64,000 nucleotides of DNA from contig JAHLKI010000007.1 of the NCBI GenBank assembly GCA_025602905.1, positions 806,001-870,000 on the forward strand, in the 5' to 3' direction. Below are positions 32,882 through 45,743 of this stretch, piece by piece. How positions within the stretch are numbered: position 1 is the first letter of the stretch; every line of letters starts with the position of its first letter. The notes beneath the pieces were generated by a model. It was not told the origin of the DNA and did not search any database. It worked only from the letters and a program-made list of their open reading frames with translations. A program made the translations under genes and the position numbers. The DNA comes from Phlyctochytrium arcticum (Eukaryota; Chytridiomycota; Chytridiomycetes; Chytridiales; Chytridiaceae).

Positions 32882-32887
32882 TTTTTT
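32882..32887 (+). terminator. RNA polymerase III terminator of tRNA-Gly
   Basis: A run of six T begins 7 bp after the tRNA 3' end; a second T7 run follows at about 32891. Typical Pol III stop. Confidence 0.75.
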
Positions 32888-33082
32888 CCCATTTTTTTCT
32901 CACAACATCTGTATGTATGCCCACCACCCCTTTGCGGTGACTTTTTGCTCGCGGACTTACTTTCAGCCTTTACTTGAAACTGTTTGTTCTGAAATCTCCG
33001 GTAAATGTTGCGGCGGGTGCATCCACTATTTCTAGTTATCAAGAGTAGCAAGAGAAGTTGTGGAACGTAATTTATTTGAGGA

Positions 33083-36000
33083 CTAGCCGTTATAAATGTC
33101 CGTCCATACATCATGTAAAGTAAAAGGCCGCAGACGCAGTAACACTTCTCGCATTGATGCACGTATTACGTTTGGAATTGGAACCAGACTAGCCTGACCG
33201 ATAGCAGATTTCTTCGACTCTGGCGGGGTACACTCCAAAAGGCGACACATCCGTTTGACGATCTGTACTCTACTGGAAGGATTCGAGGCTGTGATAAGCG
33301 GCATTCGCAGGCTGATTGCAGAAATGCGCTCGCGGAAACAATATGGAGACGATCCAGACGGTGATGCGAGGAGAATAGATCCAAGGCAGCCCTCCCATGC
33401 GTGACAGATGCCCTGTACAGCTTTATCGGCGGCAGTACTTGAGTTCCTCTTCGTAGCAGCGTCCGCGCATAGCAAGACAATAACATCCAGCAGGCGAACA
33501 AGCCATGGAATCCATGCCTGCATGAGCTGATCGTCCCGCTTCAAATCGAGTCGGAGTGATTCCTTGGACGTTTCCCAGGAGGAGGTATCCAGTGGCGGTA
33601 GTATCTCGTGCAGCGTCTTACTGAACACGTTCACAATAGTTGAGCCCATGGTATCGTGTGAGTTGATGAAGCCTTCGCGGAGTAAACGGACTAGCAGAGA
33701 GGTTACAGCAGCGTCAACGTCTTCTTCTCTATTTCCTGTGGCCCGAGTAAGGACTCGCGCCGCGGACTTGCAACCTGTAGTAGCCTCCAAATTCTTCCCT
33801 ACAGCTAAACTAATAACTGCACTGAGAGTCCACCCCTTCTTATCGGTCCACAGTCCAACAGGCTGTAGCAATTGAGACAAGGATTCCAAAACAGACTCGC
33901 TTCCGTTGACGGTGCTACAGGTGATCGTCCCTGCCACAAGATCGCATTCGAAGCCATTTTCAAGGTGGTCCGGGATCGTCTGATATATTTTGGAAAAGAC
34001 CAACTCAGTCAGAGAGGCAGCAAGAGGTGCCGATGCTGCTGGTTGCGTGATTCCCAAGAAAGAAGATATGGTCTCAATGAAGAGACCCTGAAGGTCACTC
34101 CTAGTCTCTAAGTTCGCCACGGACGTATTCCGACGGAACACCTTGTCAGTCATGTTCGAAATGATCTCAATAGTCTTGCTGGGAGCGACAATTGGAAGAT
34201 TGTTCGAGACTTTGCCATATTCATGTCTTTGTGATAATCCTCCTATTTGGCACAGTATACCGAGACCATTTGCCGAGACAGACCGCATGAATTCATCTAC
34301 GATTCGATCATCCATCTCATCAGTGCTAGTCATATTGATACTCGAAATGATGGTATTCAGGAAGTAGTCAGTCAATGAAGTGGCTGCATCCGGACGCACA
34401 ACCTGGTTGGTAGCCATGTCGTAGAAGATGTCAGCGAGAGACTCCTCTCTATAATCGTCACGGTCATTGCCAAGTAGTTGTAAGTTCTTAACAATACCCG
34501 TCCAGTCTACCGGAGGTAGTGCGCAATCGGCGTCACGCAACGAGTCCAGCAAGATGCGTAATCCAACAAAGTTAACTGGGTCAAGCTCCTGTGCAACATC
34601 CCCGCCGCTTGCCAATATCCGCAACTTCTGAGACAACGCATCATACACTCCCCGCAAAAAGCTGGATCCTGCACTTAGCCGGCTATATGATGCAGGGTCA
34701 CGTCGCTTGCTGCCCATTTGTATCGTAGCGGAAGGGCCGGCCGACTCTGCAGCTGAGTGTGCAAGAGCTGCAAAGAGAGCAGACATAGTTTGACTGGAGG
34801 AACCGTTTTCCGGAACACTTGATTGCAATGCAGAGCGACAAAGCCTTCCTAGAGTCCAAGCAGCTGCTCGCTTAACTCGTACATCTCCCAGCTTTTGTGT
34901 GACAATTGTCCGCATCATATCGGTCACTTGACGAAGAAGTATTAGATCTTGAGCCTGCTTAGGGATTTCCTCCTCCTCAGGATTATCCGAAGTTCTTCGG
35001 CTCGCTGAATTTGTCCAGTCGAATTCTGGATCAAGAACTATTGGAAGCGCAAATATGGCAGCTACACGTAAACCCGTGGAGAATGATTCCATGCTAGCCA
35101 TCTGACAAAGCTCCTCAGCTTGTACTTTTGTGGCCTCTGCATCAGCTGGTTTAACACCCGATTTCTTCTTCGGTTTCTTTACTACTCGCATATGCCTCAA
35201 AATCCGGGTTCTGCAAATGAGAGTGGTGGAGCACAAGTCTTCCAGGTTCCGCTTATTTGTCGCATAATCAATCACGGAGCGAAAAGCTTCCTCTAGGGTC
35301 CAAGTCACTTGCATTCTACCACCGCTGGAGAAGTTTGCGCCTGACGTGATTGCGGCGGATGCGATAACTGCTGCCGCCTCCAACTCCACAGCTTCTTCTA
35401 CTGTCAGAATGTCCACGCGTTCTGCCAAAGCACAGACTTTGTCAACACCCTCTTGCTGTACAAATAGGGAAATGGCTTCTCTGGTATAAGTGTCTCCCTC
35501 CGGATGAAATGTGGCACCACTGAGGCCAGCAGCAAGTCCATAGCTCGCAGCTTTTTTCAGACTAGGGGACCAGTTCCTGAACAACGCAGTGAACTCATTC
35601 AGATGTGCCTGTGTAATCGGACTTGGTGCAAGAGTGACTCTTGTCACAAGAGCCCAGCTATAACCAAATGCGAAATCCGTATAATGGGAATTACTGGATG
35701 TGGAAAGTTTTGTGGCTTCGTCCACATGTAGCATGTCCTTCAGTCCATCCAGTATTTCAGAAATCGCCTGGTCATCGCTACGATGCAAGCCACGCACTAT
35801 GGCACCAAGTGCTAGTGCAGTAGCCGATAGGATCTCCTCATTTGCTGCCAGCGTATGATCAGAAGTCAAGCCTGCACGCAAGAACTTGTCGCGGAGAAAT
35901 GTTGCCAACTGACTCACGCTGGCCGTAGCAGTCGCCACATTCAGATTGCCAGCCGCCAGAATCAAACCAGCCAGTGATAAAATAATGTTGGCTGTGGTAC

Positions 36001-39000
36001 TCGGCACTCTAGCTTCCGATAGCCGTTTCCCGATCAAGTCATTATAAGATGCTTCCACAAAGTCAGTAAGCTTCTTCGTCTTCTCTCCTGCGAGACTATC
36101 CTCCGCGGAACAAAAGAACGCGAGTAGAGCATTCTCCCAAAAGGTCACATAAACAGAAACAGTATCGTAGCGTAAAAGTTCATGGTCCGCAAACGCGAGA
36201 TCACGCAAAGATTGCGATACGTGGCGCTGAACGGCCGTAATAGCTGCGGTGTTTGAGGCCATTGGCGGTAGATGGGTCATGAGTGAGAAGGCAGCTAAGC
36301 TCGACCGTAGCCCTGCAGGCGCCCGCGAACCGCTTCCATCCCACATTCCGTTGAGTTCAGTGGTCACATCTCGAGCAACTTTGACTAATTTATCTTGCGC
36401 AATTTTTTCAACGTCGTCAACCTCTACGTTCTGATCCGCAACGCGACCTCCACTTGTTGCTGCTAAACCCTTGAAAACCGGTCGGCCCATGTGTTTGCAT
36501 TCATGCATGATTAAGGCCGTTAGCAGTTCCGCGGTTTCGCTCGGGATCTCGGAGGCAAGTTCATTTTCGACAATCTGAGAAACAAACTCGGAGGGAGAAC
36601 CCAATAGTGGGTAAAGATCGGGGGCCGGAAACCTGGCGAGTGTCTTCATGACGGCAGTACGAACAGCCGGATCGTCATGCGTATGTAAAGGCCATAAGTG
36701 GTTGTTTAATATGTCGAGTTTGAAAGCCTGGTATACATCAGATTGTTCCTCTTTGTTGGCAACTGACGCATAATATTGGCATAATCCGACGAGGATTTTG
36801 GCATCCACGCTGCGCGGTAGAGATTTGGCATATTGTGACATGAAAACGTTCCACACAGCGGGGGGATCCGTAATGTCCGCTTCAATACAGGCCGTTAATG
36901 ACTCCAATGCGAGTGGTACCGTAGAAGGATGTAATTCCGCAGACGGAATGATCGCCATAATCTGAGGCAGGAGGTCCTGACCGACATCAGCAGCATCCTC
37001 CAGGCAGAAATCTCGTATTGTTGTAATGACTGCAATCTCAATATCGTATTCATCTTTCCAAGTTCCGTGCGTCTGCCACTTAATCGGCCGTCCGTGCCGT
37101 CGCCGTTTGATGTAAGTTGCAAAGTAGCCTCTGAACTGACCCCATACTCGCGGTTGTCGCCGCCAAAGCGACAAGACCATCCGTAGCCCCACACTTGCCA
37201 TGGCGCAATTAGCAATTGACGTTTCAGACTTGGATATCGAACCATTGCCGAGGAGCGACTGCGCGATGCGAACAACTCGGGCCGTGACGAAAGCCCCTCC
37301 AGAAGTCGTAAGAGCGGGAAAGGCATGTAAGAGTACATGCAGTTGTACCTTCGGCGATGGATCCTTGTTCAGGACATCAAATAAAAGCGGAAGTAGCAGG
37401 ATGCACGTGGATGCATTGTTGGCATGCTCTTCACAGAGAGTCGTGAGTGCAGCCACGCGATCGTTTTCCTTATAATTGAAAATGGGAGCGCTAGCGAAAA
37501 GCACGTCTATACTGGCATTGATACCATAACAATAGTCAGATCTCTCTCCAATAGAGTGATCCCCGAAGCTCAAAATCCGATTTCGAATGCCAGATAGCAA
37601 AATTGCAAACACTCCATCGGCGCGGACTGAGCTCAGGTTCGCAAGCTGGGCCGAAGTCAGTACATATCTTCGCAAAAACTGGGACTCTGCTCAACCTACC
37701 TCCTCTCTTTTCACCCGCTGTGCGACTGGTTGCCGAAGCACGGAGCGATGCAATATCTGTAGGATATCAGCAGCCTTTCTTCGGCTCATTGTGTGCGTTG
37801 ACTCGGAAACCGTCTGTATTAAAGGGAGAACTACCAAAGGTAGTACTATTCGGATCATGGGTAATGTCACATCCAGAGAACGGATTTTATTCAACAGAAA
37901 GCTTGTCAACATCTGTCCCTCCAAATGATAGTTTGACGTGTCCAGCAAACAGAATGCCACTACCGCCAGTATGGCCGCCACAGCGGCCTGATCCTGGAGC
38001 TGAGCAAAGATGCGCTCCTCCTGGTCGTTGAATAAAGAGAGAAGGATATTGATCTGGTTGACAATATTTCCTCCATTGGCGCGTGTGTCACTCATCACAT
38101 TCAAAATGCGGTAAAGAACGTCGATTTTACTTTGACGAGGGCTCTTCTCTGTTCGCACCAAACTAGACAGGTTGCTCAAAAGTGTTTCTTGCACCGTGGG
38201 GTATTCGCCGGCGACTACAGGTAGATCTTCTACTATAGATAAGAGTTGTTTGATGATCAAATCTCTGCAGGCCGGATTTGCACGATCCGCATGTTCGAGC
38301 AGGAGTGAGATCACTTGTGAATGATAAGTGGCGACAATCACATCCGTCTGTTCAGCACTTGCTTGACCGTTCCGTTTTTGCATTCCCATCGCGGTTTTGA
38401 CGATAGTATACTTTACGAATGGGCCGAGCATGATAATCATTGCAGAGCCATCTTGCTCCGTTTGACCGGGTTGTTCTGAAGGTTCCAGCAAGTGACGTAC
38501 TTGCTGAACTATGTACGGCCAGGCATCAGGGCGGGCGTCGGCAATCGCATTGAATGGGTGTACTCTTGGAGGTTTCAGAGCAAATAGATTAGAATTTCCT
38601 GATGGCCCATAGCTCTCCAGCACGAGATGCCGCAATAGATCAGAGGTAGCTCCTACAATAGATGGCAGCGCATACTCGGACACTGTGGCGACACGGGCCA
38701 GAAGCTCACGAAGGACAAAATGGCAATCGAGACGGCCTTGATGGACAAGGTAAACAAATGCATCGCAACTAGTAGCCGACAAGTAGGCCACTTCCTCCGG
38801 ACGAGAATGGATCAGATTAGGCTCATTTTCGGAAGAACCCCTTTCCTTCTGATGATCCCAAGAGAGTGCTGACCACAGCAAATGAATGGGGCTGTTGCGA
38901 TCTGTCGTTGTAATAACCGTTGAACTTGACGCAAGTTGATCCCGGATTGTTTGCAACGCTTGACTTTGCACAGACCTGAGACCTGAGCGGAGTCTTGCTC

Positions 39001-39025
39001 GCATATGGTCCTGGTCAGAAACCAT
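33083..39025 (-). CDS. Focadhesin/RST1-like giant HEAT-repeat protein
   Basis: About 1,975 aa, related to animal FOCAD and plant RST1, which bridge or stabilise the SKI complex and cytosolic exosome. Start ATG at 39025 (MVSDQDHMRARLRSG). Near the N-terminus the segment LKPPRVHPFNAIADARPDAW with PYIVQQV matches FOCAD's conserved PPHP...RPDxWP block. The remainder is helical and HEAT-like with no catalytic motif. One in-frame TGA lies at 37691-37693, just after RVKREEVG. The flanking frame is the same, so either a very short in-frame intron (GTAGGT...CCCAG, 21 nt; 36 or 63 nt with weaker donors) removes it, or the gene is broken or misread. The C-terminal 1,530 codons are one uninterrupted exon. 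Tandem with the dipeptidase, 157 bp apart. Confidence 0.8.
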
Positions 39026-39182
39026 GTGTGCGACTGGGAGCCGTGATATGTATAGGCTATCCTTGAGAAGATTCAAAAATTTGGTCAAGCACCAGCCCAA
39101 AAATTTCGCTCATGACACAAACCCCAGATTACAAACAAACGCAACAAATTCCGATCAAACAAATATGAGATAGATTGAAATT

Positions 39183-40988
39183 CTAACAGGTTTTATTAAC
39201 CGAAAGCTTGTCTTCTATCGGGAGCAACCCCTCCGAACGTATCTGTAGAGCAACCTGCTCGGTTTTAGACAGAGTTCGGAGTAGATTTCGACCGGCAAGT
39301 CCTTCCAGTTGTTCCTCCGATGCACCACGACGAAGTAGCTCGGCAAATAGATAAGGGTACTAGGGAACCAACTGTCAGCATGACATATCTTTAGTCTAAA
39401 GATAGGCCATACCTTGGAGACGTCTTCCAAACCCGTAGGTACTACATCGATCCCGTCGAAATCAGAACCTATCCCGACGTGATCCCATCCTGCGATTTTA
39501 GCAGCATATTCGACGTGATCGGCCACGTCTGACAAAGTTGCATTCGCGGAGCAAGTGACAAAGCGAGGATAGAAGTTGATCTGTACGATATAAACGTCAA
39601 CGAGAAATTTACTAATGACTGAAATGCCTCTCATGACATACCATTATGACACCATCCTTTTCGGTTAGCGCGCGTAGTATCTCATCCGGCTTCCATAGGT
39701 TACCATAAATGAGTCTGAAAGGATTCGTTTGGAACATACCACGTTGCGTTGGATAGGACATAATGCATAGACAGACGAGTGTGAAAAGAACAGTGGTGCG
39801 CGGCTACTCGCGACCACATCTCTCATGGTTGCGTGTGACACATGACTGATATCCACCATCATTCCTAAGCGGTTCATCTCTTTGACGACTGTCCTCCCAA
39901 AGTCGGTTAGGCCGCCATGAAGAGGTTCTGGAGAGCAAGAGTCGGCCCTGGGCGAAATGAGTAAGCTTGTGCAAGAATTGCGCAGGCACCGATTTTACCA
40001 TGCAGTATGACAGACGTGTGTCAATGTCATGTACCGCACGCCCTGTGCATAGTACTGCCGTAGAGCACCGAGAGAATTGTCAATCTGATGCCCACCCTCG
40101 ATGCCAATCAAAGATGCAACACGACCGAGCTGTTCAATGCGAGTGATATCCGTTGCATTAAACGCCACTTCGAGAGTATCGCTTTGCGAGCTAATTATAC
40201 GATGGATGAGGTCAATTTGCTCCTAGTAGCTTCATATGAGACTGCGATCGGACATAAACGCAAGATCATGAGACAGACCAATGTCCACCGGACTTCATCG
40301 CCGCGTTTGTTGAAATCAACATTACATGGGATGTACGCACTCCAAAACTGGCCTCCAACTCTATAACTGCTCTTGAGACACTTGATTCGTATAGCAGTTC
40401 CTGACACCAGAGACTTACCGTCCTTCTCGGAGTCGGAACATATCTACATGCCATTGTTAGCGACAATGCCATCGCGTAAGAAGGTGGAGATACCAGCCTG
40501 TATTGTATCGTTTGTCCAAATTTGTGAGATTTAGACCATTGATCTTGCCATCATTGTAGAACTAAAATGAGGGTAAATTTGACACCACCGATCGCGGCAA
40601 ACATGGGCCCATCTTTATACCTGTAACTTGATGGGAAGGTCATTGTGCCTACCCAAAGAGTTAATTCAAGTATTAAAATGACACCTATAGTGAATTCATC
40701 AATATCATACCCATCAATCACTGGAGTTCTTGCGAGCAACTGCTTCGCTCGTCCCAGATAATCGTTCTGAGCTAGTTGAGACTTTTTCTGATGAGTTGTT
40801 GAAGCAGCTCTTATGCAGCCCCGCTGCCAATGGGCAACCAAAAGTAGGGAAAATATGCCGGCTAGCACCCAGACAAGTTGCCTACGGCCCGGCTTTGGGG
40901 AGACATGGCTAGACAAATGGCCCCCAGGTAAAACAGCTTGTTTGTCCACTGAACCACCCTTCTTGATATCACTTCCTACGGCCGCCAT
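39183..40988 (-). CDS. Membrane dipeptidase (M19 family), N-terminally anchored
   Basis: Zinc metallopeptidase that cleaves dipeptides. An N-terminal signal anchor lies at about residues 37-54 ([17 protein letters not shown]) after a short cytoplasmic Lys-rich tail, so the catalytic domain is luminal or extracellular (type II). Motifs across several exons: [15 protein letters not shown] (zinc His and Asp), [30 protein letters not shown] (zinc Glu), [27 protein letters not shown] (zinc His), [10 protein letters not shown] and [19 protein letters not shown]. It ends KLSVNKTC. All metal-site motifs seem present. Exon joints in the middle were read by homology and not each verified in phase. Confidence 0.88.
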
Positions 40989-41203
40989 GTTCGGACCTGC
41001 TATAATCTCTTTGGTTCAGCGTAGGTAGAGAGCTGAAGATTGTCCAAGATTCCTATTTGTCATTGAAGATCTTGGGATGTCATTTAGGGCATGCATATTC
41101 ATTTGTTGTTGACATGGCAATTCGAAGGTGGTGCGAACTTGTCGGCGCTCCGTCCAAACATTTGACATAGACAACTTCACATTGTTCACAAAGACCACAC
41201 ACA
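40989..41203. promoter_or_regulatory. Divergent promoter, dipeptidase / CFIm25
   Basis: 215 bp between divergent start codons (40988 minus, 41204 plus). No TATA box at a clear position. Confidence 0.45.
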
Positions 41204-42201
<998 letters not shown>

Positions 42202-42508
42202 ACGGGATCTGTTCATGAGGTGCAATCGGGCATTTGTTCAACGAGTAGTTTCTGTGGAAACTACCACTCCAGTTTAGATCCGTCATTACATTTGGTGACG
42301 CTCCCTGTACATGTATTCTCAAGCACTTTTTGTTAATTGATCCATCTGATCTGATTTTGGTGTGATATTTCGGTGGCAAAAACTCGTGAGATTCAAAAAC
42401 CACTGGTTTTAACCCTAGCTCGACAGCAATTGCAAGATTCGCAACGCTTGCCGATCTACAAAAAACACATTGCACATTCTTCCACTCTCAAGGGGTAGGA
42501 GACACATA

Positions 42509-45207
42509 ATGTTTGGCGGAGGGTAAGTATTCAACCACTCTTGGCTTTTCTGTATCATATGCTGAAACATAATTCTTTTCCAGGTTCGGCACACCAGGTA
42601 AAACGAGCAATCTCAAATCACCAATCGCGTAGAAATAGGAAGTACCTAACACACTCTTGCCAATCCAGCCCAACAACCAGCAGCAACACAAGGTGGATTC
42701 TCGTTTGGAGCACCTGCAGCGACCCAAGCGCAAACGGGTGCGTTTGGCCAACCGGCAGCAGCAGCAGCTCCGGGTGGATTTTCGTTTGGAGCCAAGGCGG
42801 CCACACCGCAACAACCACCTGCCGCGAGCGGATTTGGAGGGTTTGGGACACAGGCAACCGGTAATGCCATCTTGAATGCGACGGGGCAGGCGGGTGGAGG
42901 TTTGTTTGGGACGCCGGCAGCGACGAGTCAGCCGGCTGCTGGGGGAGGATTGTTTGGCACGCCTGCGGCGAGTCAGCCTGCTACTGGGGGATTGTTCGGA
43001 ACTCCTGCTGCTGCGACTGGGGGTCTATTTGGAGCACAACCGGCTGCTTCCACCGGTGGGGGATTGTTTGGTACCCCGGCGGCTACATCCCAACCTGGTG
43101 GATTATTTGGAACACCGGCAACTTCGGCGCCCGGCACCAGTTTGTTTGGGCAACCTACTGCGACAGCTGCTCCAAGTTTGTTTGGTACACCCGCAGCGAG
43201 TAGTGCACCAGCTGCCGGAGGATTGTTTGGACAAACACCTGCGACATCGGCTCCCGCTGCTGGAGGGTTGTTTGGACAACCTACAGCTTCCAGTGCACCC
43301 GGGCAGAGTTTTGGAGCCCCCGCGGCCGGAGCATTAGGGCAAACTCTGTAAGTATTCCTAAACCTCAAAAAATGTTGATTAGAAAGAAACTGACAAGTGA
43401 TGATTAGAAATGCAGCAACTGGAGCAGCAGCAAAAGCAGCAAGGTAGTTACTCCCCCCTGCATTTCCGAAATCACGCTCTCTACTCTTTATAAGACATTC
43501 CCATTAAACCCCTTCATAACAGCACCCCTGTCACAATAACACCCAAGACAAAGTATACAGAGTTGTCCGAGCAACAGAGCAAGTTGTTTGATGACTTGGA
43601 GTAAGTTTTGTTGGAAATGCTCCATCAAAAGGACAAAGAAGGTCTTACCTCGATGTATTCTTGCAGAACATTTATCCAAACCCAGATCCGCACCTCCGAA
43701 GTCACAGCCGGAAGTCAGACCGCAGATTCCATAAGCGAAGTAACGGGCGAAGTCACACATTTAGTCCAGGTCCGTTCCTTCGCTCTTGAATTGTTCACAA
43801 AAAACTGATTTCTCCATTAGAAACTAGAAGGGCTCCATAATCTTCTCCGCCGCGATAAATTCTCGATTGAGTCATTGCTCAGCGAAGTCTCCTGGGAACT
43901 CCGCAACAGCGATTTACTTGCCCGGTTTGTGGAGCGCTCAAGAGGCGGGACGCAGCATTACCATCAGACTGAATCGCTGAAACATGATCCGTATGCTGCG
44001 TAAGTTTTTTGCTTTGGGGTAGTAGAATCTGCTCATGGATGATTAAGTGTCGCGTTTAGGTATTTCGCGAAATTTGCGGATAATCTCGAAAAGCGGATGC
44101 AGCAGTACCGACAGTTGATTGAAGAGCTCGAGCTTAACGTCAAGAACCTATCCCAGGCCCATCAATATTCCCCCCAGGGTATGAACATAACTTCCCATTT
44201 CCTTTTTTTCATTCCCGCCCCTTGTTAATCATTTTTTCTCCGCATAACAGTCATTGTCGACGTTATTCGAAACCAAGACGAAGCCTTTCTGGCCATTGCG
44301 TCCCGCATCGCATCCCTCCACGACGCGCTCGAAAAACAACGAGAAGCCTACATTGAACTACGCCGGAAGTTCCTGGGGGCGGCGGCGGCAGGTACCAACA
44401 ACCAAAACAACAATATGGTGGATGATGAATTGTATCGACCACGACGGGATCGGGAGTCGGGAAGGCATGGGAGGGGAAGGGAACCTGTCCCCCTGGAGCT
44501 GATTGCGTCGACGACACTTAAACCCTCGGCGCAATTGCAACCCCAGCCTCAACAATTACAGTTGAATCCGTTTGGGCAGCCCCAGCAGCAACAACAACAA
44601 CAGAAATCACTGTTCGGGCAACCTCAACAACAACCTCAACAAACGTCCTTGTTCGGTCAGCCCCAACAGCAACAGCAATCGCTCTTTGGGCAGCCCCAGC
44701 AGCAACAGCAACAATCACTGTTTGGGCAACCCCAGCAACAACCTCAACAACAATCGCTGTTTGGTCAACCCCAACAACAACAGCAATCCTCTCTCTTTGG
44801 TCAACCCCAACCTCAACAACAGCAATCGCTGTTTGGTCAACCCCAACAACAGCAACAATCCTCCCTGTTTGGCCAGCCCCAACAACAACAACCCCAGCAG
44901 CAACAAAGTCTATTCGGCGGGTTTGGTGCCAAACCAGCAACCTCCCAACCCGCATTCGGGTTTGGCCAACAACAACAACAACAACCTCAGCAACAGGGAT
45001 TCACATTTGGAGCACCAGCTGCATCAACGAGTTTATTCGGTGGTGAGTCTTGTTTTGCTTTTATTGTTTTTTCTTTTTCTGCGGGAATGGTTTTGTAAAA
45101 TTGAAACTTCAAGCTCGGTAGGTCAACAGCAGCAGTCAACTAGTAGCGTCGTCGTGGGAGCAAGTAAACCGGGTGGGAAACGGCCCTTGTCGATTGTAAC
45201 TCGGTGA
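42509..45207 (+). CDS. FG nucleoporin of the NUP49/NUP58 type
   Basis: Central-channel nucleoporin (Nup62 subcomplex). Starts MFGGG-FGTP-AQQP through two tiny exons. Residues to ~230 are FG repeats of GGLFGTPAA and FSFGAPAAT type. The middle has the conserved coiled-coil core: KYTELSEQQSKLFDDLE, TFIQTQIRTSE, GLHNLLRRDKFSIESLLSEV, YFAKFADNLEKRMQQYRQLIEELE and DVIRNQDEAFLAIASRIASLH. The C-terminal region is a second FG zone of different type, about 12 SLFGQPQQQ repeats rich in Gln, ending after FGG with KRPLSIVTR. FG on both flanks matches animal NUP58 rather than yeast Nup49. About ten exons. Confidence 0.88.
44560..44910. repeat. In-gene tandem repeat encoding SLFGQPQ(n)
   Basis: Imperfect units of about 36-48 bp, each with TTTGGGCAGCCCCAG or TTTGGTCAACCCCAA followed by CAA/CAG codons. 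Coding repeat of the nucleoporin's second FG zone. The CAG/CAA mix makes it prone to length change. Confidence 0.8.
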
Positions 45208-45743
45208 AGTTTGAAGATGTATTTTTTTCCTGTATTTATATGAGCAATTGGTGCTTTTGTTTCAATGATGGACCCATCAAGGAAGCGAAGAAAGAGAGAG
45301 ACGGGAATAATCCTGAGTTCAATAGCATTGCTGCCCTGAAGGTGATGATCCCAGTCCAGACAGTGATGATGGGCGGCAATCTCTTTTGCAAGTTGAGATG
45401 TTGAGGCATGAATCCTGACTTCAAGTCGTACACCTCCAAGTTTTTCCTGATTTGATGACAATGATTGTTTGAGTTTGGATAACTTGGTTTGGCGTTTGTG
45501 AAGCCCACGTCCTGCTGCGGGTACGAGCCAACTGCTATTTGGGGATGCAGCTTTGAGCCAATGGGTAATCTTCGGATAAGCGTTGAAGTTCATGCCATTT
45601 TCTTGCCAGGTTGTCCAACCAAAAACCATTTCCGAGGGTCAGAAACAGGGGGTTGGTCTTCCCACCACGTTTCTTGGTGATAATAATGTGTTGATGGACG
45701 AATGTGAGACTACCAGTGTGCTTGATCCCATAAAATGATCATT
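45208..45743. other. Intergenic; antisense open frame only
   Basis: A 168-codon minus-strand open frame (45123-45629) runs antisense into the nucleoporin's last exon. It matches no family known to me and has no clear partner exon. Mostly AT-richer than the flanking genes. Confidence 0.3.

Noticed and set aside
45123..45629. 168-codon minus-strand frame
   Set aside because: Antisense to the last nucleoporin exons, no family resemblance and no linked exons.
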